The notes under the pieces were generated by a model. It had not been told where the DNA came from, searched no databases, and saw only the letters and a program-made list of their open reading frames with translations. A stretch of 64,000 bases of DNA from Rhizobium sp. BT04. GTDB taxonomy: Bacteria > Pseudomonadota > Alphaproteobacteria > Rhizobiales > Rhizobiaceae. Each line of letters begins with the position of its first letter. Position 1 is the stretch's first letter. The translations under genes and the position numbers were made by a program. Shown piece by piece: positions 17,062-27,400 of the stretch. The stretch covers positions 186,001-250,000 of the forward strand of contig NZ_CP125653.1 of assembly GCF_030053135.1 (NCBI RefSeq), written 5' to 3'.

Positions 17062-17960
17062 CGGCCAAGCTCCAGTTCCCTGTTGCGGGCGCGGTTGAGG
17101 CGGAACCAGCGCGTCAGCGCCGGGCCGGAGCGCAGCTGCGGATTGGCGATCTCGTCGAAGGTGAAATTCAAAAGAGCAAGGCCTAGCCCGGTCAGCGCGA
17201 TGCCGACTGCCGGCATCCCGATGTCCCACCATGCGCCGACCATGATTGCCGAGGAATTCTGGGCATTGTAGAGCATCGTGCCCCAGGAGACCTTCAGCGG
17301 ATCGCCGAAGCCGAGATATTCGAGCGTCGTCTGGGCAACGATGGCGTAGATGATGCTGCCGACCAGGTTGATGCCGATCAGCGTCGTCAGGTTCGGCAGG
17401 ATTTCGACGAAGATGATGCGCCAGGCCGGCTCGCCGATCATCTTCGACGCCGTGATGAAATCCCGATTGCGAAGCGCCATCGTCTGCGAGCGTGTCATCC
17501 GGGCGCCCCACGGCCAGGAGGTCAGCGCGATGATCGTCATGATCGTCATCGGTCCCACCGTGCCGGCGAAGGAAGCGAGCAGGATTAAGAGCGGCATGTT
17601 CGGGATGACGAGCACGGCATTGGTCGCAAGGTCGAGCAATGCATCCGTCCTGCCACCGGCATAACCGGCGACGAGCCCGATCGCCGTGCCGAGAACGGTA
17701 ATGGCAATCCCCGTGGCAAAACCGACGGAAAGAGAGCTGCGGGCGCCCCAGACGAACTGGCGATAGACATCCCGCCCCATCTTCGTCGTGCCCATGACAT
17801 GTTCGATCGACGGCGGCTGATGCGAGCGTCCGACCCGCGCTCCGGGCTCACCGGGCGCGACGATCGGCGCAAACAGCGCCATCAGCCACAGGACGGCGAT
17901 GATGATGAGGCCGGCCAACGCTTTCTTCTGCTTGAGGATGGGCCATAGCGTAAAGCTCAT
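17058..17960 (-). CDS. ABC transporter permease (DppC-like)
   Basis: The 300-residue inner-membrane protein has an N-terminal transmembrane helix ('LAGLIIIAVLWLMALFAPIV'), the OppC-type motif 'VMGTTKMGRDVYRQFVWGARSSLSVG', and an EAA-like cytoplasmic loop ('ASKMIGEPAWRIIFVEILPN'). ATG at 17960 is preceded in frame by a GTG at 17963; either fits. It is tightly coupled to the DppB-like gene upstream. Confidence 0.9.
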   Translation of the reverse strand: MSFTLWPILKQKKALAGLIIIAVLWLMALFAPIVAPGEPGARVGRSHQPPSIEHVMGTTKMGRDVYRQFVWGARSSLSVGFATGIAITVLGTAIGLVAGYAGGRTDALLDLATNAVLVIPNMPLLILLASFAGTVGPMTIMTIIALTSWPWGARMTRSQTMALRNRDFITASKMIGEPAWRIIFVEILPNLTTLIGINLVGSIIYAIVAQTTLEYLGFGDPLKVSWGTMLYNAQNSSAIMVGAWWDIGMPAVGIALTGLGLALLNFTFDEIANPQLRSGPALTRWFRLNRARNRELELGR

Positions 17961-18940
17961 CACGCAGCCTCCCGCAATCTCGGATCGACAAAGCCGTAGA
18001 TGATGTCGACGAGGAAGTTGGCGCCCAGCGTCGCGAGCGTCATCAGCAGCAGCTGACCCTGGATGACCGGGTAATCGCGGGCGATGCTCGCGGTATAGAG
18101 CGTCAATCCCAAGCCGGGATAGTTGAAGACGATCTCGGTGACGATCGAGCCGCCGAAGACGGCGCCGAGCATCAGCGCCAGGTTGGTCAGCACCGGAAGC
18201 ATGGCATTGCGTGCGCCGTAGCCGAACATCACGGTGCGGTGGCTCAGCCCCTTGGCGCGGCCCATGGTGACATAATCCTCGCCGAGCACCGAGATCATAG
18301 ACGAGCGCATCGTCGTCTGGAATTCGCCGATCAGGAACGGCGAGAGCGTCAGCACCGGCAGGATCGCATGGGCGAAGACGCTGCCTGCGAAGGTGAAGTT
18401 GAAAGCGGGATCGAGGTTCGGATCATAGGCATATCCCACCGGAAACCAGCGCAGCGAAACCGCGAAGACGAAAAGCGTCGTCAGCGCCACGATGACCGGC
18501 GGCACCGAAATCATGATCACCGACAGCGGCGAAACGATCGTGTCGAAACGTCCGCCGCGGCGCCAGGCCGAGACCGCACCGAGCACGACACCGACGCAGA
18601 GTGAAAAGATAATCGCCGTCGTCACCAGGAAGACGGTCCAGAGCGTCGACCGTCCAAGCACCTGGACGACGGTCTGGGGGTAATATTTGACCGAGACGCC
18701 GAGATCGAGGGTGACAAGCCCCTTGAGGTAATCGGCGAATTGCCAGAGCATCGGCTGGTCGACCGCGCCGAAGCGCGCCTTGATCGCCTCGACGGCCGCG
18801 GGCGTCGCCCGCGGGCCGAGCTGCGCGACCATGGCGTCGACCGGGCTCCCCGGCATCAGCCGGGGAAGAATGAAATTCACGACGATGGCGAACGCCAGGG
18901 CGACCGCATAGACGCCGAGACGCCGGCTCGAAATGCGCAT
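17960..18940 (-). CDS. ABC transporter permease (DppB-like)
   Basis: The 326-residue permease has an N-terminal helix followed by 'VNFILPRLMPGSPVDAMVAQLG', the family's N-terminal motif, five further hydrophobic segments and the loop 'EDYVTMGRAKGLSHRTVMFGYGARNAMLPVLTN'. It starts 19 bases after the binding-protein stop and shares one base with the next permease gene, so the whole importer is one operon. Confidence 0.9.
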   Translation of the reverse strand: MRISSRRLGVYAVALAFAIVVNFILPRLMPGSPVDAMVAQLGPRATPAAVEAIKARFGAVDQPMLWQFADYLKGLVTLDLGVSVKYYPQTVVQVLGRSTLWTVFLVTTAIIFSLCVGVVLGAVSAWRRGGRFDTIVSPLSVIMISVPPVIVALTTLFVFAVSLRWFPVGYAYDPNLDPAFNFTFAGSVFAHAILPVLTLSPFLIGEFQTTMRSSMISVLGEDYVTMGRAKGLSHRTVMFGYGARNAMLPVLTNLALMLGAVFGGSIVTEIVFNYPGLGLTLYTASIARDYPVIQGQLLLMTLATLGANFLVDIIYGFVDPRLREAA

Positions 18941-18959
18941 GTCCGCTCCCTTGCGAGGC

Positions 18960-20651
18960 TTAACTGACCGGCTTCAGACGCAGCAGATGCATCAGGCGCA
19001 TGCGGTTGTTGTCATGATCCTCCGGGTTCATGATCGGGTCCTTGTCGGTGACCCAGCCGGTGAAACGCTTGCTGGAGAACTGGTACCAGGTCGGTCCGTT
19101 GAAAACGGGCACGACGGGGAAATCGTCGGCGATCAGCAGCTGGATGTCGTTGAAGATCTTCTTGTGCTCGTCCTCCGACGTCGCCTTCAGATATTGATCG
19201 AAAAGGGCGTCCAGCTTCGGGTTCGAATAACGCGAGGGCGCGCCGGTGATCCGCCCGCCATAGACGGTCGACAGGCTCTGGTAATAACCGCGGAACGGCG
19301 TTGCGCCGTCGGCGCGGGAGTTCATGACGACCTCGAAGCTGCCGTCGATGATCTGCTTGCGCCACTGTTCATATTCCGGGGTGGCGACCGACGCGTTGAT
19401 GCCGGCGGCGCGCAATCCTTCGACGGCGATCTGCACCGCATCGATCCAGTCCGTCCAGCCGTTCGGAACGATGATCGGGAAGGCAATCGGCTTGCCGCTC
19501 GGCGTGGTGCGGAAGCCGTCTGCACCCTTCTTGTAGCCGGCATCGTCGAGGATCTTGTTAGCCTTGTCGGTATCGAAGCCCATGAAGGCGTCCTTGTCGC
19601 CTTCCGCCGCCTTGTTGCGCCAGGTCTCGAAGCGAGGCGGCAGGCCGGTAGCATGTTCGTTGACGACGGGATAGCCGAAGCCGGCGATATCGACCATCGA
19701 CGCGCGGTCCATGGCGAGGCTGAAGGCGTGGCGGAAGTTCAAGTCCTTATAGGCCTCGAGGTTGCCGTCATTGCCGCTCTTGAAATTCATCTGGAAGGCG
19801 ACGGTTTCGGCCGGCGGCTGCCAATAGCCGTTGTGGCCGGCATCGAGCGCGACGAAGGTCTTGTCGATCTGGGGAATGAAGGAGCCGATCCAGTCCATAT
19901 TGCCTTCCGGCAGAATGGCGAGCATCTGGTCGTTGCCCGAAATCTGCGGCAGCCTCAGGCAATCGATATGCAGCGAGGCGGCATCCCAGTAGTTCGGATT
20001 GCGGCACTGCTCGTAAACCTGCGGCGTGAAGCGGCGCAGCTCCGTCATCGGGCCGGACCCCACAGGCTTCTCGTTCTTGAAGGCCACAGGATCGGAAACG
20101 TCCTTCCAGATATGCTCGGGAACCACGGCGAGATCGGCAAGCGTTTCCGGGAAATCGGAGTTGACGGCCTTGAGATCGATTTTCACTTGGGTTGCCGACG
20201 GCGTCTCGACGGAGGCAACGGTCTCGCCGACGCCGACCGTGTCGAGGGCGGCATTCTTCAGCATGAGATCGATCGTGTATTTCACGTCGGCCGAGGTCAG
20301 CGGTTGTCCGTCCGACCACTTCACGCCGGATCGCAGCGTATAGGTGACCGATTTCATATCCTCGGAGAATTTATAGTCGGTCGCCAGGCGGAACACCGGC
20401 TTGCCGCCATCCTCGGCATTGAAGATGACCAGCGGCTCGTAGATGAAATCCATCGTGCTCTGCCGGCGTCCGGCAAGATCGAACGGATTGAAGTTCTGCA
20501 CCCAGCTGGTCTGCTCTTCGATATGCATCGTCAGCACCGATTCAGCGGCGGCACTGCCCGTCCCGAACGCGACGAGCGCCGTCAGGGCGGTCGCCGTTGC
20601 CCAGCCGGCACGCACGGAAATATTGCGGAATAGGCTTTTGCTCAATCTCAT
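18960..20651 (-). CDS. Periplasmic substrate-binding protein, SBP_bac_5 family (likely chito-oligosaccharide)
   Basis: The 563-residue protein begins with a Sec signal peptide (basic start, hydrophobic core, cleavage near GSAAA-ES) and lacks a lipobox. It has the SBP_bac_5 fold seen in DppA/OppA, with 'YTLRSGVKWSDGQPLTSADVKYTIDLM'. Some members, such as the Vibrio chitin oligosaccharide-binding protein, bind sugars; linkage to a GH20 gene favours that here. ATG at 20651 follows GAGGGGAG. It is the first gene of the six-gene operon. Confidence 0.85.
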   Translation of the reverse strand: MRLSKSLFRNISVRAGWATATALTALVAFGTGSAAAESVLTMHIEEQTSWVQNFNPFDLAGRRQSTMDFIYEPLVIFNAEDGGKPVFRLATDYKFSEDMKSVTYTLRSGVKWSDGQPLTSADVKYTIDLMLKNAALDTVGVGETVASVETPSATQVKIDLKAVNSDFPETLADLAVVPEHIWKDVSDPVAFKNEKPVGSGPMTELRRFTPQVYEQCRNPNYWDAASLHIDCLRLPQISGNDQMLAILPEGNMDWIGSFIPQIDKTFVALDAGHNGYWQPPAETVAFQMNFKSGNDGNLEAYKDLNFRHAFSLAMDRASMVDIAGFGYPVVNEHATGLPPRFETWRNKAAEGDKDAFMGFDTDKANKILDDAGYKKGADGFRTTPSGKPIAFPIIVPNGWTDWIDAVQIAVEGLRAAGINASVATPEYEQWRKQIIDGSFEVVMNSRADGATPFRGYYQSLSTVYGGRITGAPSRYSNPKLDALFDQYLKATSEDEHKKIFNDIQLLIADDFPVVPVFNGPTWYQFSSKRFTGWVTDKDPIMNPEDHDNNRMRLMHLLRLKPVS

Positions 20652-20685
20652 TCCAACGCTCCCCTCATTATGTATTTTTGGAGTC

Positions 20686-20698
20686 AATCAAATTGATT
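20686..20698. promoter_or_regulatory. Candidate operator upstream of the chito-oligosaccharide operon
   Basis: A perfect palindrome AATCAA-A-TTGATT sits 35 bases before the binding-protein start, in a run of A/T-rich sequence suitable for a promoter. It could bind a repressor, for example a ROK or LacI protein encoded elsewhere. Confidence 0.4.
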
Positions 20699-20699
20699 T

Positions 20700-21283
20700 A
20701 ATATTGATAGTCAGTTTCCCGCTGGTGCGTCAATTGCCGATTTCAAATTTCTGTGGGCGACTTTCGGGTGACATCTTCGCCCGACATCGACGCACGACCT
20801 TCGCTCATGGGATGGCCGGTAGAGCCGGGCCGCCGAGGCTTCACATGCCTTTCCGAGAAGAAATATCGGCCATGCGCGTCGCGTTCGCCATTAAGGTACT
20901 TTTAAGTACGACAATTAATCCAACGATGACGGATTGATCGGAGGTTGATAAGCATGAGGCTGCAATCGTCCTGGCCGCAAAGGGAGCCGCGCATCTAATG
21001 GAAGCGCAGAACCGCTCTATCCTTTTGTTTTTACGCAATTCCCGGCCACAGCGCGTCGCAAACACCGAGCCTGGCCTTCCGGTCAGGCTCGGTTGCGTTG
21101 GTGACGTATTTGTGTTGCAAGGCCCTATCGCTTCCGTCCTCATCCGAACTATGGTGTCGGCATCGGCGGAATCGCGCTCCACGTCTTTGCTTGAGGCATG
21201 CGATCGACCGTCTCGATCGTAGACGGGGTCGGCCCTGACCTTCGCACCCGGGGCAGAAAACGTAGCGCTTGCGGGATCATCGC
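20700..21283. other. 584-base intergenic region without a supportable gene
   Basis: I see no credible coding sequence here. Two structures stand out: a 14-base palindrome GTACTT-TT-AAGTAC at 20896-20909, and a hairpin with ten-base arms ACCGAGCCTG/CAGGCTCGGT at 21064-21093 with a ten-base loop. The region separates the leftward importer operon from the rightward DHA2 exporter, so it should hold promoters for both. Confidence 0.5.
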
Positions 21284-22822
21284 ATGGAACGAGTTGAGCC
21301 TGCCCATCCCGACGTAACGCCCGCCATCGTCTGGCTCGGCTTCATCGCCATGTGCATCGGCATGTTCATGGCGATCCTCGACGTTCAGGTGGTGGCGACA
21401 TCGCTGCCGACCATCCAGTCGGCGCTTGATATCGATCCCGATCAGATGAGCTGGATACAGACCGCCTATCTCATCGCCGAAGTGGTGGCGATCCCGCTCA
21501 CCGGCTTCCTGACGCGGCTCTTGACGATGCGATGGCTGTTCGTTGCCGCCATCGGCCTGTTCGTCGCCGCCTCCGCCGGCTGCGCGGCCAGCGGCAGCTT
21601 CGGTGAGCTGGTCGCCTGGCGGGTGCTTCAGGGCTTTTCCGGCGGAACCCTGATCCCCTCGGTGTTTTCGGCCGTGTTCATCCTTTTCCCCAATGAGCGG
21701 CAGGCGCTGGCGACGACCATCGCCGGCGTGCTGGCCGTGCTGGCGCCGACCGTTGGTCCGATCGTCGGCGGATGGCTGACCGAGACCTATTCCTGGCACT
21801 GGCTGTTCCTGATCAACATCCTTCCGGGGATCGCCTCGGCAATCCTGGCGGCGCGCTTCCTGCCGCGCCAGGCCGTCGATCCCTCCGAACTCAGGCATCT
21901 CGACGGTCTGTCGCTTGTGCTGATGGCCGCTGCGCTGACGACGCTGGAACTCAGCCTGAAAGAGGCGCCGACCAGCGGTTGGGCTTCGGCCTATGTCCTC
22001 AGCCTGCTGGCGGTCTGCCTGACGTCGGGCGGCGCGTTCATCTGGCGATCGCTGCGCCGGCGCCGGCCGGTCGTCGATCTCGGCAATTTCGGCGATCGGA
22101 ACTTTCTCGTCGGCTCGGTTTTGAGCTTCGTGCTCGGCATCGGCCTTTTCGGCTCGGTCTATCTGATGCCGGTGTTTCTCGCTTTCATCCGAGGCCACGA
22201 TGCGCTCGAAATCGGCATGACGATGCTGGTCACCGGCGTCGCCCAGCTGATCACCGCGCCGGTCGCGGTGGCGCTGGAGAAGCGCATGGATGCACGGCTG
22301 CTGTCGGCCGCCGGTTTCGCCCTGTTTGCGATCGGCGTCGCAATGAGCGCCTTCCAGGATCCCCGCTCCGATTATGACGCGATGTTCTGGCCGCAGATCG
22401 TGCGCGGCGTCGCCATCATGTTCTGCCTGCTGCCGCCGACGCGGCTGGCCCTCGGCACGCTTCCGCCCGATCGCATTCCCGACGCGAGCGGACTTTTCAA
22501 TCTGATGCGCAATCTCGGCGGGGCCATCGGAATCGCGTTGATCGACACCATCATCTACACCCGCTCGGAGCCGCTGGGACAAAGCCTCTGGGCGCGTCTT
22601 CAGGCCGGCGACATCGACACGGCGACATTTGTCGGCGCGCCTCTTCAGGCCATATCGGGCCATAGCGGCAGCTTCGATGCGGATACCACGGCGCTGCTCG
22701 ATCCGCTGGTCCAGACCGCGGCCAGCGTTCAGGCGATCAACGAAGCCTGGATGGTTGTCGCTGTCCTCACCGGCTGCGCCCTGCTCTCCGTGCCCTTCGC
22801 CAGGCGGCCGGGGCCTGCATGA
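21284..22822 (+). CDS. DHA2 family MFS multidrug exporter (EmrB-like)
   Basis: The 512-residue protein has about 14 hydrophobic segments. It has the family's helix-1 motif 'MAILDVQVVATSLPTIQSAL', then 'WIQTAYLIAEVVAIPLTGFL' and the motif-C-like 'GPIVGGWLTETYSWHWLFLIN'. EmrB proteins pump hydrophobic drugs using the proton gradient, usually with an HlyD/EmrA partner, which is absent here. ATG at 21284 is chosen over an upstream TTG because the family N-terminus fits. Confidence 0.85.
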   Translation: MERVEPAHPDVTPAIVWLGFIAMCIGMFMAILDVQVVATSLPTIQSALDIDPDQMSWIQTAYLIAEVVAIPLTGFLTRLLTMRWLFVAAIGLFVAASAGCAASGSFGELVAWRVLQGFSGGTLIPSVFSAVFILFPNERQALATTIAGVLAVLAPTVGPIVGGWLTETYSWHWLFLINILPGIASAILAARFLPRQAVDPSELRHLDGLSLVLMAAALTTLELSLKEAPTSGWASAYVLSLLAVCLTSGGAFIWRSLRRRRPVVDLGNFGDRNFLVGSVLSFVLGIGLFGSVYLMPVFLAFIRGHDALEIGMTMLVTGVAQLITAPVAVALEKRMDARLLSAAGFALFAIGVAMSAFQDPRSDYDAMFWPQIVRGVAIMFCLLPPTRLALGTLPPDRIPDASGLFNLMRNLGGAIGIALIDTIIYTRSEPLGQSLWARLQAGDIDTATFVGAPLQAISGHSGSFDADTTALLDPLVQTAASVQAINEAWMVVAVLTGCALLSVPFARRPGPA

Positions 22823-23083
22823 GACCCGTCACGTGACGAGTCCGGCTTAAGCAGACTCACCTAACCTATTGATTTCATGAACGCTGTCTCATGAATTGGT
22901 GACTACACATTAAACCGTCCAAAAGTGGCCCGTCAGTTTGGACAAACCTTTCTACCTCGATCGACGCAGGCGATCAGGTCAAATAGGATTCAATATCAGA
23001 TCATCAAACGCAGACCGAACCCGCCATAGTGCCGCCACAGATTTCCGCCCAATCATGCTCATATAACAAGAGGATGGCATAGA

Positions 23084-23695
23084 ATGCGATTGCTGGTTCT
23101 CCTTGCTGCGGCCCTCTTTCTGATAGCGGTGCATGCCCAAGCCCAAGTTTACGCGCCGTATGATGGATATGATGAATACGACGGCTATGGCTATGATGAC
23201 CCTTACACTCCCTATCCACCTCCTCCCGACTACGAGCCGGAACCTGGCTATCGGGAACCTTTGCAAGAACGTCGGGAACCGTCGACACGAAGCGCGAGAG
23301 GAACCATCACCATCGCTACGCGCGAACATACGCTTATCTACACGACGACGTGGGGGGAGCAGTTCGCTTACCCCATTGCCGTCGGCCGGGAAGGCAAACA
23401 ATGGTACGGCACAACGCGGGTGGTGTCGAAGCGCGAGCATCCCGAGTGGCGGCCGACAGCAAGCATGCGCCAGAAGAACCCAAGGCTTCCGGCGGTCGTG
23501 GAACCCGGCCCCGCCAATCCGCTTGGGACCCGCGCGATCTACCTTGCCGACGGGCTGCTCCGCATTCACGGCACCAACGACCCCACCTCCATCGGCACCA
23601 ACGCATCGAGCGGATGTTTCCGGATGTACCGCGAGGACGTCGAGGAGCTTTACGATATGGTTCAGCCAGGGACCCGGGTGATCGTTCAGCGGTGA
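23084..23695 (+). CDS. L,D-transpeptidase (YkuD domain), secreted
   Basis: The 203-residue protein has a signal peptide (about 1-20), a Tyr/Pro/Asp-rich linker (about 21-65) and a YkuD catalytic domain with 'HGTNDP' (His162) and 'SSGCFRM' (Cys178), the HxxN...SxGC(F)R signature. It would make 3-3 cross-links or attach proteins to peptidoglycan in the periplasm. AAGAGG precedes the start. Neighbours give no further information. Confidence 0.9.
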   Translation: MRLLVLLAAALFLIAVHAQAQVYAPYDGYDEYDGYGYDDPYTPYPPPPDYEPEPGYREPLQERREPSTRSARGTITIATREHTLIYTTTWGEQFAYPIAVGREGKQWYGTTRVVSKREHPEWRPTASMRQKNPRLPAVVEPGPANPLGTRAIYLADGLLRIHGTNDPTSIGTNASSGCFRMYREDVEELYDMVQPGTRVIVQR

Positions 23696-23730
23696 TCGGA
23701 TCCGGTGCGGTCGCGGCCCTACGGGAAATA

Positions 23731-24141
23731 TCAATCAGATACAGAAACGTCGACCCATCGACCTGTTCCTTGGTCACCGTAGATATCAACGTCAATCCAT
23801 ACATTGCCACGTAGGATCATATTGGCGGCCTCTCGCGTCATCGTTCCGTTCCGAAGCATTTGCTCCAGAGCTTGCCGATTTGCCGGATCGGCAAAGAATG
23901 AGTCTGATTGATCGTCAGAATCGCGCACATGGTACTGATGGAAATTCGCCCTGTCTTGCCGGATGATCTGCCACGGCTGGGTAAGTCTGGCCCCATTTGA
24001 ATTGTAAAGATCAGCCTCGCCGATATACGCGCGATAGCTCTCGATCAAGCGGTTGCTGTGGGTGGCCTGGACTCTCGCTTGAGCGTGCGCTGTTCCCGCC
24101 AAAATAACTGAGCTGAATAGAATCGATAATAATTTTCGCAT
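23731..24141 (-). CDS. Small secreted hypothetical protein
   Basis: The 136-residue protein starts MRKLLSILFSS with a clear Sec signal peptide (cleavage near AHA-QA) after a GAGAGGG ribosome site. The mature part is polar and aromatic-containing ('YRAYIGEADLYNSNG', 'GRWVDVSVSD') and I recognise no domain. It converges with the L,D-transpeptidase gene 35 bases away. Confidence 0.6.
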   Translation of the reverse strand: MRKLLSILFSSVILAGTAHAQARVQATHSNRLIESYRAYIGEADLYNSNGARLTQPWQIIRQDRANFHQYHVRDSDDQSDSFFADPANRQALEQMLRNGTMTREAANMILRGNVWIDVDIYGDQGTGRWVDVSVSD

Positions 24142-24440
24142 GTTGCCCTCTCTCAATGAGGGGGTCTTACCGAGAGTTACGCCAATTCGCCAAGCAAAAA
24201 GCGTCTTGTTGGAAACGCCCACGGATGCGGCTTGTATTGCACCGTTCGAAGGGATGTGCGGCTGCAGTCGATCTTCGCCAACACGAGCCGGACTGGTACG
24301 CGATAGGCCAGTGTTTGTTGCGCTCTAATGTGCGTTCGTCACGTCACGACACTTGCCGATCTTCCCGCTGCCGGTAAGATTTCTCTCAATCTTTTTGCGT
24401 CATCCTCCGATTCCCCTTGAAGCCAATCGACGAGATCTCA

Positions 24441-27400
24441 ATGGCCCCGGACCTCACCCGTAGTTTTCAAATGCCCCGACGCGAAGATCTCGGCCTCCTT
24501 ACGATCAGCAACGCTTCCGGCCTGTCGATATCGGCGCTGCCGAACGGCACGCTGTTTGCCATCGAATATGCCGACGACAAGGGATCGGTGCAGATCAACC
24601 AGATCCAGGGCTCGCCGCTCACCGGTGGCATCGGCCGGCTCTATCTGCGCGCCGGGGGTGCTGCACCCGAGGTCGTCGAGATTGTCGGGCCTTACGCCGA
24701 TGGCAGCTTCGGGCATGATGCGACGAGCTTCTCCTGGAGCGGCAAGACGGACGATATCGGCTACACCGTTCGCCTGGAGCTGCATCCCTCCGAAACGGCG
24801 TGGTTCTGGCGGGTATCGCTGCGTCATCTGAAGAAGGGAACGCTGCCGGCGGACCTGGTGCTGATCCAGGATGTCGGTCTCGGCGACCGCGGCTTCCTGA
24901 TGAACAGCGAGGCCTATGCCTCACAATATGTCGATCACCATATCGCCGACCACGAGACATCAGGCCCTGTGGTGATGAACCGGCAAAATCTCAAACAGTC
25001 GGGCGCCCGCAATCCCTGGCTGGTCCAGGGCTGCCTCGAAGGGGCGGCTGCCTATGCCACGGATGCGATCCAGCTGGTGCAGGCGAGTGATCGTCTCGAC
25101 GACTTGCTGGTCGGCCCCTTCGGCACCAGCCTGCCGAGCAAGCGGCGCCAGCAGGAGACGGCCTGTCCCGCCATCCAGTCGAAATCGCTCTCGGTTCCGG
25201 CAAGTGGCGCGACCACGACCTTCTTTGCCGTCTTCGCCGCCGATCATCCCGAGGCGTCCGGCGATGCCGACCTTGCGCGGCTCGATGGGCTTGTGGCCCC
25301 GGAAAGTGCCGCCGCCGATCTCGCAGAGGTGACGCCGGTCCGCAGCCTGCTGCAGGACGCTACGCTGTTGAAGGCCGAGGCGCTGGATAAAAGGGCGATT
25401 GGCCAGCTTTATCCCCAACGGAGCCTGGAAGAGCGGGTCGACGGCAAGCTGCTGTCGTTTTTCGTCTCCGACGGCGTTTTGAACCGCCATGTCGTGCTGC
25501 GCGACAAGGAGCCGCGGGTGGCGCGCCGTCACGGCGCCATCGTCCGCAGCGGCCAGAATATGCTGCTCGACGATGCGACGCTTGCTGCGACCTGTTGGAT
25601 GCAGGGCATTTTTGCCGCCCAGCTGACGATCGGCAATACCTCCTTTCACAAACTCTTTTCCGTGTCGCGCGACCCCTACAATCTGACCCGCGCCAGCGGC
25701 CTGCGCATCATGGCGGATGTCGGCGCCGGCTGGCAGCTGCTGGCGGTGCCGTCGGCTTTCGAAATGGGGCTCAGCGATTGCCGCTGGATCTATCGCCTCC
25801 CCGAAAGGACGATCATCGTATCGGCGGTCGCCTCCGGCGAGGATGCGGCGATGCAGTGGACCGTTTCCGTCGAGGGCAAGCCGTGCCGCTTCCTGGTGTT
25901 CGGCCATGTCGTGCTCGGCGAGCGCGAATATGATGCGGGTGGGCAGATCGAATTCGATACCGCGCGCAAACGTATTTCTTTCCGGCCGGATCCGGCCTGG
26001 CTGTGGGGCGAGCGTTATCCCGATGCCGGCTATTGGCTGGTGAGTTCGACACCCGATGCCATCGATGCGATCGGCGGCGACGAACTGCTTTATGGCGATG
26101 GTGTAACGCGCAATGGCGCCTTCGTCGCGCTGCGCTCCCGGCCGACGCAAGCGCTCTCCTTTGCCGTCGTCGGCTCGATGGCCGATGCTGCTGAAGCCGA
26201 GCGCCTGGCGCAGCGTTATGAGGCCGGCGTCACCGATGAAGCCATGCTGGCGCCGGCATCGAAATTCTGGCGCAACGCCATACGCGGTATGACGATCGAC
26301 AACCCTTCGCCCGACCTTGCCGCGCAGACAACCCTGCTGCCCTGGCTCGCGCATGATGCCATCGTGCATCTGAGCGTGCCGCACGGCCTCGAGCAATATA
26401 CCGGCGCGGCCTGGGGTACACGCGACGCCTGCCAGGGGCCGATCGAATTCCTGCTCGCTTACGAGCATGATCATGAAGCCAAAGAGGTGCTGAAAACGGT
26501 CTTCAGCGAGCAGTACCTGGCCAAGGGCGACTGGCCGCAATGGTTCATGCTGGAGCCCTATGCCAATATCCGGGCGGGCGACAGCCATGGCGACATCATC
26601 GTCTGGCCGCTGAAGGCGCTCTGCGACTATATCGAAGCGACCGGCGATCTCGCCATCCTCGACGAGAAAGTCTCCTGGCGCGATGAAAAGACCATGCAGA
26701 GGGCGCCGGAGCCCGACACCATCGCGATCCATGTCGAGAAGCTGCTTGATACCGTCCGCGAAGCGTTCATCCCGGGTACGCATCTGATCCGCTACGGCGA
26801 GGGAGATTGGAACGACTCGCTGCAGCCGGCCGATCCGCATCTGCGCGACTGGATGGTCAGCAGCTGGACCGTCGCCCTGCTCTATGAGCAGATCGTTCGT
26901 TATTCCGCGATCCTGCGCCGCCTCGGCCATGGCAACAAAGCCAAGGGCTTGAGAAAGATCGCCACGGCGATGCGCCGGGATTTCAACCGCCATCTCGTGC
27001 GTGACGGCATGGTTGCCGGCTACGGCATCTTCGATCCCGCCCATGACGGCGTCGAATTGCTGCTGCACCCGAGCGACCGGCGCACCGGCCTCTCTTTCTC
27101 GCTGATCTCGATGACGCAGGCAATGCTCGGCGGCCTGTTCACGCCGGAGCAAAGGCGCGATCATATGAAGCTGATTGAAGAGCATCTGCTCTTCCCCGAC
27201 GGCGTGCGGCTGATGGAGAAGCCCGCGACCTATGCCGGCGGGCCCGAGACGCTGTTTCGCCGCGCCGAATCCTCCTCCTTCTTCGGCCGCGAGATCGGCT
27301 TGATGTATGTGCATGCGCATCTGCGCTACTGCGAAACGCTGGCGCTCGATGCCGAGGCGGAAGAACTCTGGAAGGCGATATCAGTCGTCAATCCGATTTC

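Noticed and set aside
16246-17511. A longer 421-residue version of the DppD-like ATPase
   Set aside because: The extra N-terminal 150 residues are an out-of-frame reading of the overlapping permease gene. The ATP-binding protein starts at 17061. Similar false extensions were removed for dmmB, mgsC, soxA and soxG.
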